A stretch of DNA of 61,300 nt from Chitinophaga pinensis (GTDB lineage Bacteria; Bacteroidota; Bacteroidia; Flavobacteriales_D; Crocinitomicaceae). Every line of letters begins with the position of its first letter. The first letter of the stretch is position 1. The position numbers and the translations under genes were made by a program. The stretch covers positions 1 to 61,300 of the forward strand of contig CALPMT020000018.1 in NCBI GenBank assembly GCA_943324745.2. Direction: 5' to 3'. The notes beneath the pieces were generated by a model. That model was not told the origin of the DNA. It did not search any database and saw only the letters and a list, made by a program, of their open reading frames with translations. Below, piece after piece: positions 8,191 to 18,831 of the stretch.

Positions 8191-11100
8191 CTACATTCCC
8201 GCCAAATTCAACCTCAACTTCAATCCTGCACTGGTATTAGAAGTTGGATACGAAGTCGCTACTTTTGGTCGATTAATTACTTGATCGTAATACATCATCA
8301 GCGTTAAGTTAGGACCTAGATTATAATCCATAGAAGATTTAATTGAAATTACCATTTGTCCTGCTGTAGCTTGATTACTGTTTTCTACTATTTTACGTAT
8401 TACTGTAAAGTTATCTCTAAAAGAGAAATCAAAACGTATATTTAAGTCATTCTCTGGTATTTTACCTTGAATTTTGAATGGGAATTTTACCTTAGAAAAT
8501 TTCACTCCTGAACCTATTACCCATTCTTTACTTAATATTTCTGTAATTTGTTGATTACTTAATGCTAAAGAGGAGTTTCTGTCTTTCTTGTATTCTAATT
8601 TGGTAATGAGTCCTTGTCCTAAGAAATTCCAAGTTGCATCAATACCAAACAAGGGTGAAAAACGTTCGGTTAATGCCACGTTTTGAATTTGTCGCTCAGC
8701 AATAAAATTGTTATTCAAATCAAAGGTAGAAGGATTGCCATTTGCATCTACATTTGCTTTTAAGTTTGTCTGTATTCCCGAAATACTTACGCTTGAAGAA
8801 TATGCATGACGTAATGTAAAGTTCTTCGTGCGTTTCTTGAAGAATTCCATTTTGGAGAATCCATTATAATTGATAGACCAGTTAGGTAAAGGAATGGCAG
8901 AAATCGGATTTATATTTCGAGTGGTCATTTTATTATTAGTATAGGATGCTAAAAATGAACCTACTAATACTTCTTGTTGCGTGGATCCATACCCTTTTGC
9001 ATATCCACTAGTAGTTGTTGTAGAGTTTGGATTTTTAGCACCAAGTAATTGACTTACAACTTCTCTGCTATCACGCATGGTAGTAAATGAAGCTGATTGA
9101 TAATCACTGCCTGTAGACATTAATGTGGAACGCAAAGCAATAGTTGAATAACTTAAAGTACCGGTTTCAACTAAACTCTGATTTTGGTAACTTTTTGTAG
9201 AATCACTCCATCGGAAAAAATCACTAGAATTCATCGTGTAATTTCGGTTAAATGATAATTCAACGTTTACATCTTTCAATGGTTCAATCGTCATTCTCCC
9301 TGAAATATTTTGAGAATGGGTTAAGGTGTGCTGTTTATTTAGTGCTTGATTTTTTACCAACCAACCATTATCTGCAGCAGTTCGCGCAAAATCATACGAA
9401 GTCTTTTGTCCGTATAAATCATAAGTTTGTTGCCCAAACAAGAAACCTGCAAGATCTTTTGGTGTAGATGCAGGAAATCCTAAATATCGTGTTTCTAAAT
9501 TATATCCAGGTAGTAATGTTCCGTCATTTAAGGAGTAAGTACCAGATACAGATCGAACACTCAATGCAGCACGACCAATTGTTGAAGCCACTATGTTGAC
9601 TGGTTGTTTCTCGCGTTTTGCTTTTCTTGCCTCCCGTTTTTCTTTGCGTAAAATACGTCTTCTAATGCGATCTTCTTTTCTTTTTTCTTTTCGGGTAAGT
9701 TGATCATATGGCTTACCAAACGAGGTCACTTTTGGGTCAAATTTTGTTGGTTTTTTTTCTGGCTGATCAGTTGTTGATCCAACCTGAGCTCTATTGGATG
9801 TTTTACTTCCATCTATGATTTTCTTTAAATATGGAACTTTAGAATATAAGTTCGTCATATTTAAAGTGGTAGTAAGATTCACTACTCGACTATTCTGTAT
9901 CGTGTTTCCGTATGCACTTTGTCCCAGAGGAGCTCGTTGCCAGTTAAATGTTCCACTATATTTTGTAGAAGCAGTAACAAAATCTAATAAAGGTATTTTT
10001 TCGAACGGTAAATTATAAGTTAATGAGTAATCGTGCGTATAATCCATTGTTTTACCCAACGTACTTAATTGACGTTTTATCGTGTCTAAGAAAATTTGAT
10101 AACCTACAGGATCTTCTTTTTTATTCACCCGACCATCCGATTCATCAAAAATAGCTCTATCAGTAGCATTAAACGTAAACTTTAAGTTTTTAGTAATATC
10201 ATAACCAAGCATATATGATCTGTTCCAAGTAAAAGATTTTACATATACAGGTGTAAATTCATAGGTTGGAGCGAGATTGTTCCGCATCTTACGTTCGTTA
10301 TAATTCCGTAAAACATCGTTATTAATAGAAATGGTCTTTGGTGTTAGATATAAATTTGCATCTTTTAAGATATTCCACCATTTTGATTTTTGCATAAACT
10401 TAACCTTCTTGAATGGTTCAATCGGTTTAGCTGTAAAACTATAACTATATGTTAAAGCGCTTTTCCAAGACTGTGTTCGATCAAATTCCGTATTGAAATC
10501 TCGTTTATAAATCTCACTATAACCATAACTTGCAGATAAATTTGAAATATTCCAAAAATGAGCTTTTGCATCCGGATTCGCTTCTTTACGAACATTGGTA
10601 AAATTGTACGATTTTCTTTCTGTAAAATCTTGTCCACTTTTAGCACGTTGGTTTTTTTCGGATAAAGAATAGTCATTTAACTTTATATCAGGATTGAAAG
10701 GATCGTATTCAGGATTGATAATCCCTAAATTATACCCATAGAAAAAGGGTAAAGAAATTTTCATTTTATTTCCTAAAAATTGTCCTAACTGCATGGTGGT
10801 GTTGAAGTCAAAACCAATTTGTTCATTTCGTTGACGCTCTTGCACTCGACTTTCGATGGTACCCCAGTTTACCCCAGCGTAATTACCAGATACGGAAACA
10901 TTTGCAAAATCTGCAGCTTGAACTTGCATGCGACCTACAGCAGCTGAACCTCCATCATTTTGAAAGTCAGTTAGTCGTAATTCATTAATCCAAATATTAC
11001 CACACTTAGGTAATCCATCATCTTTCCATAGTTTATTGTTATCAATTGATGGATTTCGTACACCGATCATAATTGTCTTAATTCCTTGTAAATTAGGACT

Positions 11101-14100
11101 TCCTTTAACCTTAATATACCGATTCGGATTAGCAGGATCTACCATTACATACTCACTCGTGTTTGTGATTGTAGAACTCGGATTTGCTGTAATGTCATTT
11201 CTTTTTTTCTTAACCAATAATAAATTGTCAAAGTCAATTTCCATATTATTTCCCTCCGGCCAAATTTCGTTTGGAGAAGTTGTATTCCAATTGGTTGTTG
11301 ACATTGGCATTTCATATTCATAATAATTGTCTGTAAAATCAGATCCTACACGAATAAATAAAGTTAAATCATTCGTATTTAATGGACTCGACTTTGTAAT
11401 TTCTTCGGCATGAACATACATTTTTAACTTCTTGTATGTTCGAACATCAAACTGTACATTTTTGTATGCAGCCCTTGCAGAACCATCTTTTAAATTACAT
11501 ACTTCAAAAGCTAAGGCTTGCTCATTCATTTGACGTTGTTGAATTTGAGATGGATCAATTTCACGTAAAATGCCAGGAGGAATTACATAATTAATCGGTG
11601 TACGAGATGAGTTTTCTTCTATGTTTACTGCAGAAATATTGAACGTTGTTAAGTTTGGATCTGTTTGAAAAGACTCTCCAGGTACATTTATATCACCTTG
11701 ATATTTTCTCCATTCCCCACGTATAAATTCTAATCGTGCAAAACGAACCAAAACTTCTTCATTAAAGTTTTTTAAAAACATACGCATAAATCGGATAGAT
11801 CGAAAATCTGAGATACCATTTACTACTTTTTGTGGTTCGCGAATTGGAACTTTAAACTGGATCCATCGCTCAGTTTTAGTCCCATTTTGGTATGTTTGAA
11901 TATTGGTTACGTTATTTTTTCCGATCTCTAAATCTTTAGCACGTAAACTTACTTTGTATTGGTAATAACTTTCAGACTCCGATAAATTATTGTCTTGATT
12001 CAAATCTTCGATGTCTGGTAAATTTGTTGCCTGAGTTGAGTATCCTGCGGCATTTAATTTCGCTGACATTTCTAATGAAGGTGAGTTTCCTTGGTGCCTG
12101 TTAAAACGTTTGTAACGTTCAAGAATGTCTGCTTTTTCACTATCATAACTGTCACTTCTGTAGTAAGAATAATCATCATTAGATGGATCAGAAATCATTT
12201 TATCTTTCACACTAGCATCTAAAATAGGATTATTCTTCACCCAATTTACATATGTTGCAAATTGTGATTTTTCAGCATCATTATTCCAACCGTCCAAACC
12301 TATATCTTGATTTTCAAGCGCTGTTGGACTAGGGTCAAAAGCATTTACAACTACATTTTGAGTGGATACACGTGCCCACTGTGTCACATCTAAATTATCT
12401 GAAGTTGTTGTTGGAGTAGGTGGTAAACCATTTTCAAATTCTTTACGTGAATCAGGCAATACATCTTCAGAAATGTTTCCTAAATTAAAGTATAAATCAC
12501 CACCTGATGGTACAATATTCTGATTCGCTTTTACTGCATCTTCATTAAATGGATCTAATATCCAAAACTGAATAAATTCAATGTTTGATAACTCAAAATC
12601 ATTAGTACTCAACGAACGCATTATTCCTCCCCATTTTGAAGAAGGATTTTGAAAATGACCTAACTTATCGAGCACAGATGTTGTGTCATAGTTGTACATT
12701 CCTCGTTCTTTCGGATAATATGCTAATTCTAAAATTGGAATATTTGTAAATGTTCCATATTGTTGTTGAAGATTTGGGAAAATATCTTTTTGACTAACCA
12801 TTCTCATTCTACTATCTGTTAGGATTTGAGGATTGTCAATCATATGTTGTGGTGTATTTGATCCAGCTTGATAAAATAAAGGGTCAATTAAATACCATGC
12901 AATATTTGCACGTTTAAATCCTGAACTTAAATTTTTGGTTCCTGCTTCTGGAAATAAATCAGGTTGATTTTGAGGAATAGATGCTAATTTCCAAGCACTT
13001 TGAGTTCGTAAATCGATGGTGCTTTGACTTCCTTCAAAATCATCTACATACGATATACCTGTTGAAGAAATCGCTTTAGGGGCGCCCGGAAATAGGTGTG
13101 CTACTTCTCCTGTAAAGGAAATAGTTGATTTAGCGCGTGTCGAAAGCATAGGTAAAAGATCTACAGCTTTCGTTAAAAATGGCAATTCATGTTTGAAAGA
13201 TATATCTAAACCTAACATGTTGTTTTTAAATGGCTCAGAACCAACATCTACTTTTTGTGTAATTGGTCTTTCAGTCATCCGCATCCAAGTAGCTCCTAAA
13301 TTAAAATCCTTATTAAAACGGTAGTTTAAATGTGTTCCTATCATCGAACGCGCCTGAAACCCAAAAACAGAATTACTTTCTACAGAAACCTTAATCGGTG
13401 TGTTTGATTCTAGCACTCCTGAATTCAATATTTTAACACGCCCTAAGTTGTAATCGACCGTGTAGTCTGTTCCTTCTACTAATTTTATTCCTCCTGCAGT
13501 AACTGAAACAGCACCTTGGGGAACATTTAAAGCATTTAAAGGAATATCAGAACTTACAGATGATTGATATTGACCTTTAAAAATAAATCGATTTTTAGCA
13601 GGAATTTGTTGTGCTGCTGTTTTAGTGGAGTCATATAATTCAGTAAAAGCTATTTTATCTATTGTACTAACTGGTATTCCCTTAGCAATCATTTTTTGTT
13701 TTAGGGTTTGACCAAATGGTTCGATGGTAGATAAATATATACGCCCATTTTTTGGGTTTATTGTTCCGCCATTATCCGCTTTATTTCCGTTAAAATTAAC
13801 AGGCGAAAAGTCAAATAAACCATCCGAGAAAGGTTGGTTATTCACATTCATTTTATCCATTCCTAATAAGGAAATTAACTGAACTTTATCTAATCCCTCA
13901 TAGGGAAAAAAATTAACCGGTAAACTTGTTGTTGGGTTATTGTATAAGACATCCAACTTAAATCCTTGTCTATCAATAGAATAAGCGCCTATTGAATAAA
14001 CGTTTTTCATCATCAAATCCCAAATTTTATTTTTAGGATTGGTTAATGTTGGTTTTAATAATTTTAAATATAATGCAGATTTTCCATCTACACCATCCGT

Positions 14101-15534
14101 TGAAAATTGACCAACTTGGTATGTTTTTCCTTGATAGGTATATTCATACGCTACTGCAAGTACTTCATCATTTATTATTGGTTGATTTAATGAAATATAT
14201 CCTAAGAGTGAATTGTATGAAAATTCTTGATCTGTCAGTTTTCTTGCATTTTCAACTTTTTCGTATTCAACAGTTTGCACAAATGGCCCCGGTGCTGTTA
14301 CTACATTTGATAAGGTAGTTACAGCATTCGAAAATCCTTTAATTTGGTCTTGTGTCAATAACCAAGTATATAATCCATTTGCATTATTGTCTGGAAAAAT
14401 TGATGATGCAAAGTTGCTAGGACCAGGATTTGTTCCTTGAACATCTTGTGGTAATGCTTCTCCTAAATCTGTAAATGCAACTACATTTCTCGTATTTATT
14501 GTGCTATTTACACGGTTTGTCAACCAAACTTCCATTCTCGTGATATTAATCTGAGAATTTACTATCGGAAGTTGAGCCATTGCAGTATCATACTGGTTTC
14601 TAAAATAATGACTTAAAAAGTAGTGACGATTTGCTTCATAATTGTCGGCTGTTAATTCGAAATTTTGAACCTGTGATTTACCTGCAACATTAATTTCCTG
14701 TTTTTTTCCTTTTGAAGAAGCTATGACATTGTCTATCGTTAATTTTCCAAATTTCCACTGTGTCTTAACTCCAAAAAGTGTTTGTGAACCTTGAATCAAC
14801 GAGGTTGATAAAGGTAAAGAGACATTACCTAATTCGATTTTTTGAATAATTTGATCCTCATCTCCTGTATACGCTAATTTTGTAACATTCTCAAAATCAA
14901 AGGATGCCTGACTATTATAACTTGTACTTAACTTTAGCTTTGTACCGATTTGACCAACTAAATTAATTTGCATATTCTGTTGAAAATCAAAGCGCGTTAA
15001 ACTTCGTTGTGCAACTGGTAAAATAGGATTATCTAAACGTGAATGATTAATTCCCATAGCAACTTCTACAGAACCCTGAGGTTTTATGTTAATTTCATCT
15101 GAACCAAAAAAGTTAGCAAAACCCTTTCCTCCAACTTTAATTGGAGGGATTAATGGTTGACCTGATTCTGTTTGTGCATCAATTTTATCTTTCCAGTTAT
15201 TCGTTAATGATTTTTTACGTTCATATTCTAAATATTCCTTCAATGTCATCATAGAAGGGTTACGATAATTGATGTTTGTAGATTCTCCTAAAGTCTCTTT
15301 AAAAATGTATTTTCGTAAAACAGGATCATAAACAATTGTTTGCTTTAATTTACTCGGATCACCTAAATCAAAGCGTTGTGGGGTTGTTTGTGTAGGGTCG
15401 TACGTTTTCTTTATGGGAAATGGAAGTGGTTTAATAGAGTCTTGTCCATACAAATTGCCATAAAACAAAGATAGCAAGGTAATAAAGATTACCTTGCTAC
15501 ACACTAGTCTATAGCCTCGTATATATTTACTCAA
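8191..15534 (-). CDS. sprA: SprA, outer-membrane translocon of type IX secretion
   Basis: At 2447 residues this matches SprA/Sov, the giant beta-barrel channel through which T9SS cargo crosses the outer membrane; Flavobacterium needs it for gliding and secretion. A signal peptide ends near residue 31 (LLSLFYGNLYGQ). Internal blocks typical of SprA include SSTGISYVDDFEGSQSTIDL near residue 825, GNIWINELRLTDF near 1520, and many amphipathic beta segments. A Lys/Arg-dense stretch (LTRKEKRKEDRIRRRILRKE and onward) lies roughly at residues 1940-1980. It starts 3 bp after ruvA, an adjacency I recall from other Flavobacteriia. The start is supported by the signal peptide. Transcription most likely comes from the maeB promoter. 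Confidence 0.97.
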   Translation of the reverse strand: MSKYIRGYRLVCSKVIFITLLSLFYGNLYGQDSIKPLPFPIKKTYDPTQTTPQRFDLGDPSKLKQTIVYDPVLRKYIFKETLGESTNINYRNPSMMTLKEYLEYERKKSLTNNWKDKIDAQTESGQPLIPPIKVGGKGFANFFGSDEINIKPQGSVEVAMGINHSRLDNPILPVAQRSLTRFDFQQNMQINLVGQIGTKLKLSTSYNSQASFDFENVTKLAYTGDEDQIIQKIELGNVSLPLSTSLIQGSQTLFGVKTQWKFGKLTIDNVIASSKGKKQEINVAGKSQVQNFELTADNYEANRHYFLSHYFRNQYDTAMAQLPIVNSQINITRMEVWLTNRVNSTINTRNVVAFTDLGEALPQDVQGTNPGPSNFASSIFPDNNANGLYTWLLTQDQIKGFSNAVTTLSNVVTAPGPFVQTVEYEKVENARKLTDQEFSYNSLLGYISLNQPIINDEVLAVAYEYTYQGKTYQVGQFSTDGVDGKSALYLKLLKPTLTNPKNKIWDLMMKNVYSIGAYSIDRQGFKLDVLYNNPTTSLPVNFFPYEGLDKVQLISLLGMDKMNVNNQPFSDGLFDFSPVNFNGNKADNGGTINPKNGRIYLSTIEPFGQTLKQKMIAKGIPVSTIDKIAFTELYDSTKTAAQQIPAKNRFIFKGQYQSSVSSDIPLNALNVPQGAVSVTAGGIKLVEGTDYTVDYNLGRVKILNSGVLESNTPIKVSVESNSVFGFQARSMIGTHLNYRFNKDFNLGATWMRMTERPITQKVDVGSEPFKNNMLGLDISFKHELPFLTKAVDLLPMLSTRAKSTISFTGEVAHLFPGAPKAISSTGISYVDDFEGSQSTIDLRTQSAWKLASIPQNQPDLFPEAGTKNLSSGFKRANIAWYLIDPLFYQAGSNTPQHMIDNPQILTDSRMRMVSQKDIFPNLQQQYGTFTNIPILELAYYPKERGMYNYDTTSVLDKLGHFQNPSSKWGGIMRSLSTNDFELSNIEFIQFWILDPFNEDAVKANQNIVPSGGDLYFNLGNISEDVLPDSRKEFENGLPPTPTTTSDNLDVTQWARVSTQNVVVNAFDPSPTALENQDIGLDGWNNDAEKSQFATYVNWVKNNPILDASVKDKMISDPSNDDYSYYRSDSYDSEKADILERYKRFNRHQGNSPSLEMSAKLNAAGYSTQATNLPDIEDLNQDNNLSESESYYQYKVSLRAKDLEIGKNNVTNIQTYQNGTKTERWIQFKVPIREPQKVVNGISDFRSIRFMRMFLKNFNEEVLVRFARLEFIRGEWRKYQGDINVPGESFQTDPNLTTFNISAVNIEENSSRTPINYVIPPGILREIDPSQIQQRQMNEQALAFEVCNLKDGSARAAYKNVQFDVRTYKKLKMYVHAEEITKSSPLNTNDLTLFIRVGSDFTDNYYEYEMPMSTTNWNTTSPNEIWPEGNNMEIDFDNLLLVKKKRNDITANPSSTITNTSEYVMVDPANPNRYIKVKGSPNLQGIKTIMIGVRNPSIDNNKLWKDDGLPKCGNIWINELRLTDFQNDGGSAAVGRMQVQAADFANVSVSGNYAGVNWGTIESRVQERQRNEQIGFDFNTTMQLGQFLGNKMKISLPFFYGYNLGIINPEYDPFNPDIKLNDYSLSEKNQRAKSGQDFTERKSYNFTNVRKEANPDAKAHFWNISNLSASYGYSEIYKRDFNTEFDRTQSWKSALTYSYSFTAKPIEPFKKVKFMQKSKWWNILKDANLYLTPKTISINNDVLRNYNERKMRNNLAPTYEFTPVYVKSFTWNRSYMLGYDITKNLKFTFNATDRAIFDESDGRVNKKEDPVGYQIFLDTIKRQLSTLGKTMDYTHDYSLTYNLPFEKIPLLDFVTASTKYSGTFNWQRAPLGQSAYGNTIQNSRVVNLTTTLNMTNLYSKVPYLKKIIDGSKTSNRAQVGSTTDQPEKKPTKFDPKVTSFGKPYDQLTRKEKRKEDRIRRRILRKEKREARKAKREKQPVNIVASTIGRAALSVRSVSGTYSLNDGTLLPGYNLETRYLGFPASTPKDLAGFLFGQQTYDLYGQKTSYDFARTAADNGWLVKNQALNKQHTLTHSQNISGRMTIEPLKDVNVELSFNRNYTMNSSDFFRWSDSTKSYQNQSLVETGTLSYSTIALRSTLMSTGSDYQSASFTTMRDSREVVSQLLGAKNPNSTTTTSGYAKGYGSTQQEVLVGSFLASYTNNKMTTRNINPISAIPLPNWSINYNGFSKMEFFKKRTKNFTLRHAYSSSVSISGIQTNLKANVDANGNPSTFDLNNNFIAERQIQNVALTERFSPLFGIDATWNFLGQGLITKLEYKKDRNSSLALSNQQITEILSKEWVIGSGVKFSKVKFPFKIQGKIPENDLNIRFDFSFRDNFTVIRKIVENSNQATAGQMVISIKSSMDYNLGPNLTLMMYYDQVINRPKVATSYPTSNTSAGLKLRLNLAGM

Positions 15535-15537
15535 TTT

Positions 15538-16113
15538 TTACAATATTTTAAGAGCCCCTTTAATTATTTGCTCCACCGTTTCCTCTCCCTGACTCACTTT
15601 TTCAATCGCTTTTTCTGCATTCTTTTTATCGAATCCTAAAGAAACCAATGCTGTTAACGCATCAAATCGATTTGTATTGTGTCCCATCGCAGAAATTTGT
15701 GGAGAAAAACTCATTTTTACCATTTTATCCTTCAAGTCCACAATCACACGTTGTGCAGTTTTTATACCGATTCCTTTAATACTTTGAATTGTTCGTACAT
15801 CCTCTACCTGAATCGCATGTGCAATTTCTTCTGGAACCAAAGAAGATAACATGATCATCGCTGTATTTGGTCCAATGCCTGAAACAGAAATTAAATGATT
15901 AAACATTTCTCGTTCTTCTTTTGTGGCAAAACCATATAGTAATTGCGCATCCTCACGTACTATGAATTGAGTAAATACTTTCACCGATTCATCCGAACCA
16001 ATTGCTGAAAACGTATTCAAAGAAATTTTCACTTCATATCCTATACCACTACATTCTATAATAAGAGTCGTAGGATTTTTCTCAACTAATTTTCCGTTTA
16101 TATGTGCAATCAT
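15538..16113 (-). CDS. ruvA: Holliday junction helicase subunit RuvA
   Basis: RuvA binds four-way junctions as a tetramer and loads RuvB for branch migration. The 191-residue protein shows the N-terminal OB fold (MIAHINGKLVEKNPTTLIIE), two helix-hairpin-helix motifs in the middle (LISVSGIGPNTAMIML near residue 75 and IQSIKGIGIKTAQRVIVDL near 110) and a C-terminal three-helix domain that contacts RuvB (ALTALVSLGF...AEKAIEKV). Length is typical. It is 3 bp from both maeB and sprA, forming a tight minus-strand operon. Confidence 0.97.
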   Translation of the reverse strand: MIAHINGKLVEKNPTTLIIECSGIGYEVKISLNTFSAIGSDESVKVFTQFIVREDAQLLYGFATKEEREMFNHLISVSGIGPNTAMIMLSSLVPEEIAHAIQVEDVRTIQSIKGIGIKTAQRVIVDLKDKMVKMSFSPQISAMGHNTNRFDALTALVSLGFDKKNAEKAIEKVSQGEETVEQIIKGALKIL

Positions 16114-16116
16114 GTT

Positions 16117-18384
16117 TTATTTATTTTGTGCATCAACAACTGCAACTTTTACCATATTAACGATTTCTCGGACAGATGCCCCCATTTGAACTACGTGTAT
16201 TGATTTTTTTAAACCAACCAAAATTGGGCCAATTGCCTCTCCTTCAATCATCTCTTGTAATAATTTATAGGCGATGTTACCAGAAGAAAGATTTGGGAAA
16301 ATAAGTGTATTAACTTGTTTGTTTGCTAAAGTTGAAAACGCGAACTTTTCATTCATCAAATCATTATTTAATGCAAAATTTGCTTGAACTTCCCCATCCA
16401 CAACTAAACTTGGATATTTTTCATGAAGAATATCCACTGCTTGCGCCATTTTGATAGAGTCTTTTCCGGGTGATGAACCAAAGTTAGAATAACTCAATAA
16501 GGCTATTTTAGGAACTACTTTAAATTTACGAATCGTTTTCGCAACATTATTAGTGATTTCAGCAATTTCCTCTGCAGTAGGATCCATGTTGATGGTTGTA
16601 TCTGCTAAGAACAACGGACCACGTTTTGTCATAAGGATATACAAACCTGCAATTGTTTTTACATCTTTTTGTGTTCCAATTGTTTGAATAGCAGGTTTTA
16701 CTACGTCTTTGTAATTACGGGTTGCTCCAGAAATCATCGCGTCTGCATCACCTGTTTCAACCATCATTGCACCAAAATGGTTACGTTCACGCATGATTTG
16801 TATGGATTCAAATTCCGTAAACCCTTTTCGTTTGCGTTTTTCGAAAAAACCTTTACCATAAGAAATACGACGTTCTTGTTCCTCTTCTGATTTTGGATCA
16901 ACAATAACAAATTCCGTGAATTCCAAAGCATACTCACTAATGATCGCTTCGATGCGTTTTTTGTTTCCTAATAAAATTGGGAAAGCTACACCTTCCTCGC
17001 TCGCAAATTGTGCAGCCTTAAGTACTTTATAATTATCTGCTTCTGCAAAAACTACACGTTTAGGATTGCTTTGTGCTTTAACAGTAATGTTTCTTAATAA
17101 TTTATTGTCTAAACCTAAACGGTTTTTCAATTCCATTTCATACGCATCCCAATCCGTAATTGGATTTTGAGCAACCCCTGAATCCATCGCTGCTTTTGCA
17201 ACGGCTGGTGCTACGTAGTAAATCAAACGTGTATCTAACGGTTTTGGAATAATTTGCTCACGACCAAAGGAAATGCTTTTATCACCATAGGCTTCAATCA
17301 CTTCTTCAGGTATCGTTTCCTTGGCTAAGGAAGCAATTGCTTTAACTGCAGCCAATTTCATTTCTTCATTGATCGTTGTCGCACGTACATCCAATGCACC
17401 ACGGAAAATAAATGGAAATCCTAATACATTATTTACTTGGTTAGGATGGTCTGAACGACCCGTTGCCATGATAATATCTTTACGAACGGAAACAGCATCT
17501 TTGTAGGAAATCTCAGGTTCTGGATTCGCTAATGCAAATACAATTGGATCATTGGCCATCGACGCAATCATCTCTTTTGAAACCAAATTTCCTTTGGATA
17601 ATCCTAAGAAAACATCTGCATTGACAAACATTTCTTCTAAGGTTTTGTCTCCACTTTCATGCTGACCAAATATTAGCTTATTATCTTCAAGGTCTTTTCT
17701 TCCTGAGTGTAATAAACCTTTACTATCAAACATGAAAATTTTCTTCACGTCAGCACCTAAGGAAATATATAACTTCGCACAAGACATCGCTGCTGCTCCT
17801 GCCCCTGATATTATAATTACAACATCGCCAATTTTTTTATCTGCCAATTCTAAAGCATTCAATAAAGCAGCAGAAGAAATTATAGCAGTACCATGTTGAT
17901 CGTCATGCATGATTGGAATGTTTAATTCCTCTTTCAAGCGACGTTCAATTTCAAATGCTTCAGGTGCTTTGATATCTTCTAAATTGATCCCACCAAAGGT
18001 TGGTGCGATTGCTTTCACTGTTTGTATAAACAGCTCAGGATCAGAAGCATCCACTTCAATGTCAAATACATCGATATCCGCGAAAATTTTGAATAACACT
18101 CCTTTTCCCTCCATGACTGGTTTAGAAGCCAATGGACCTATATTTCCTAATCCAAGAACAGCAGTACCATTAGAAATTACAGCAACTAAATTTCCTTTAG
18201 CAGTGTATTTGTATACATCGTCTGCATTTTCGGCAATTTTTAAGCAAGGTTCAGCCACACCTGGCGAATATGCTAGCGATAAATCTCGTGGGGATGCGTA
18301 TGGTTTTGTAGGAACAACTTGAACTTTTCCTGGTCGACCACTCGAGTGGTAATCTAAAGCGTCTTGTTTGCGAATTTTTGCCAT
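16117..18384 (-). CDS. maeB: NADP-dependent malic enzyme with phosphotransacetylase-like domain
   Basis: MaeB decarboxylates malate to pyruvate with NADP, supplying NADPH. The 755 residues split into an N-terminal malic enzyme (residues about 1-430, with the dinucleotide site IIISGAGAAAMSC and the segment MHDDQHGTAII) and a C-terminal phosphate acetyltransferase-like domain (about 435-755), which in MaeB proteins is usually regulatory, binding acetyl-CoA, rather than catalytic. The architecture is complete. It is the first gene of maeB-ruvA-sprA and has a recognisable promoter. Confidence 0.96.
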   Translation of the reverse strand: MAKIRKQDALDYHSSGRPGKVQVVPTKPYASPRDLSLAYSPGVAEPCLKIAENADDVYKYTAKGNLVAVISNGTAVLGLGNIGPLASKPVMEGKGVLFKIFADIDVFDIEVDASDPELFIQTVKAIAPTFGGINLEDIKAPEAFEIERRLKEELNIPIMHDDQHGTAIISSAALLNALELADKKIGDVVIIISGAGAAAMSCAKLYISLGADVKKIFMFDSKGLLHSGRKDLEDNKLIFGQHESGDKTLEEMFVNADVFLGLSKGNLVSKEMIASMANDPIVFALANPEPEISYKDAVSVRKDIIMATGRSDHPNQVNNVLGFPFIFRGALDVRATTINEEMKLAAVKAIASLAKETIPEEVIEAYGDKSISFGREQIIPKPLDTRLIYYVAPAVAKAAMDSGVAQNPITDWDAYEMELKNRLGLDNKLLRNITVKAQSNPKRVVFAEADNYKVLKAAQFASEEGVAFPILLGNKKRIEAIISEYALEFTEFVIVDPKSEEEQERRISYGKGFFEKRKRKGFTEFESIQIMRERNHFGAMMVETGDADAMISGATRNYKDVVKPAIQTIGTQKDVKTIAGLYILMTKRGPLFLADTTINMDPTAEEIAEITNNVAKTIRKFKVVPKIALLSYSNFGSSPGKDSIKMAQAVDILHEKYPSLVVDGEVQANFALNNDLMNEKFAFSTLANKQVNTLIFPNLSSGNIAYKLLQEMIEGEAIGPILVGLKKSIHVVQMGASVREIVNMVKVAVVDAQNK

Positions 18385-18407
18385 AATCTATTGGATAATT
18401 TTCAGAA

Positions 18408-18442
18408 CAAATGTAAGAAAAATCAAGGATTAATGAAGCAAA
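18408..18442 (-). promoter_or_regulatory. promoter of the maeB-ruvA-sprA operon
   Basis: Minus-strand TTTG (18439-18442), spacer 23 nt, then TACATTTG (18408-18415), a perfect match to the Bacteroidota -7 consensus TAnnTTTG. It lies 23 nt before the maeB ATG. The spacer is at the long end of the range described for Flavobacterium. Confidence 0.65.
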
Positions 18443-18489
18443 AAAAGGAAATAAAATAGCGTGAAAAATATAGATTTTGAGCCTATAAA

Positions 18490-18813
18490 TCAGTGTCTTA
18501 CAACAAAACGAGTAGTTTGAACTAACACTTCATTCGAATAAATATTTACTAAGTAAACGTTATTCTTAAAATCCGACAAATCAATTTTTTTGAAACTATC
18601 CAATTCATCTGCAAAAATTTCAGTTCCTAATGCACTAAAAATTTTAATGCTCCCTCTTGTCAAACCGCCTTTAATGGTAACGTTTAGGAATTCAGAAGCA
18701 GGATTAGGATAAAGTACAACTGTGATATCATCAGAATCTACCATCTTACTATTAGATTGCGCAAACAACCCAGCAGATAAGATTAAGAATAAAGAGACTA
18801 AAAAAACTTTCAT
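18490..18813 (-). CDS. tiny exported protein made almost only of a T9SS sorting domain
   Basis: From the chosen start the product is 107 residues: a signal peptide (MKVFLVSLFLILSAGLFAQ), about 14 linker residues, and then a complete type A C-terminal sorting domain from VVLYPNPASEFLNV to the end (KKIDLSDFKNNVYLVNIYS, then TTRFVVRH). Such domains direct cargo through the T9SS and are normally removed. Here almost no passenger remains. The frame is open upstream to 18861, but a textbook promoter lies at 18832-18862, inside that extension, so translation must begin at the ATG at 18813 or the one at 18822. Its own promoter argues against a dead remnant. Role unknown. Confidence 0.8.
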   Translation of the reverse strand: MKVFLVSLFLILSAGLFAQSNSKMVDSDDITVVLYPNPASEFLNVTIKGGLTRGSIKIFSALGTEIFADELDSFKKIDLSDFKNNVYLVNIYSNEVLVQTTRFVVRH

Positions 18814-18831
18814 CGTACACATTGATTTATT

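Noticed and set aside
17909-18322. 137-codon open frame opposite maeB
   Set aside because: It is a shadow of the malic enzyme reading frame; no signal, motif or promoter supports it.
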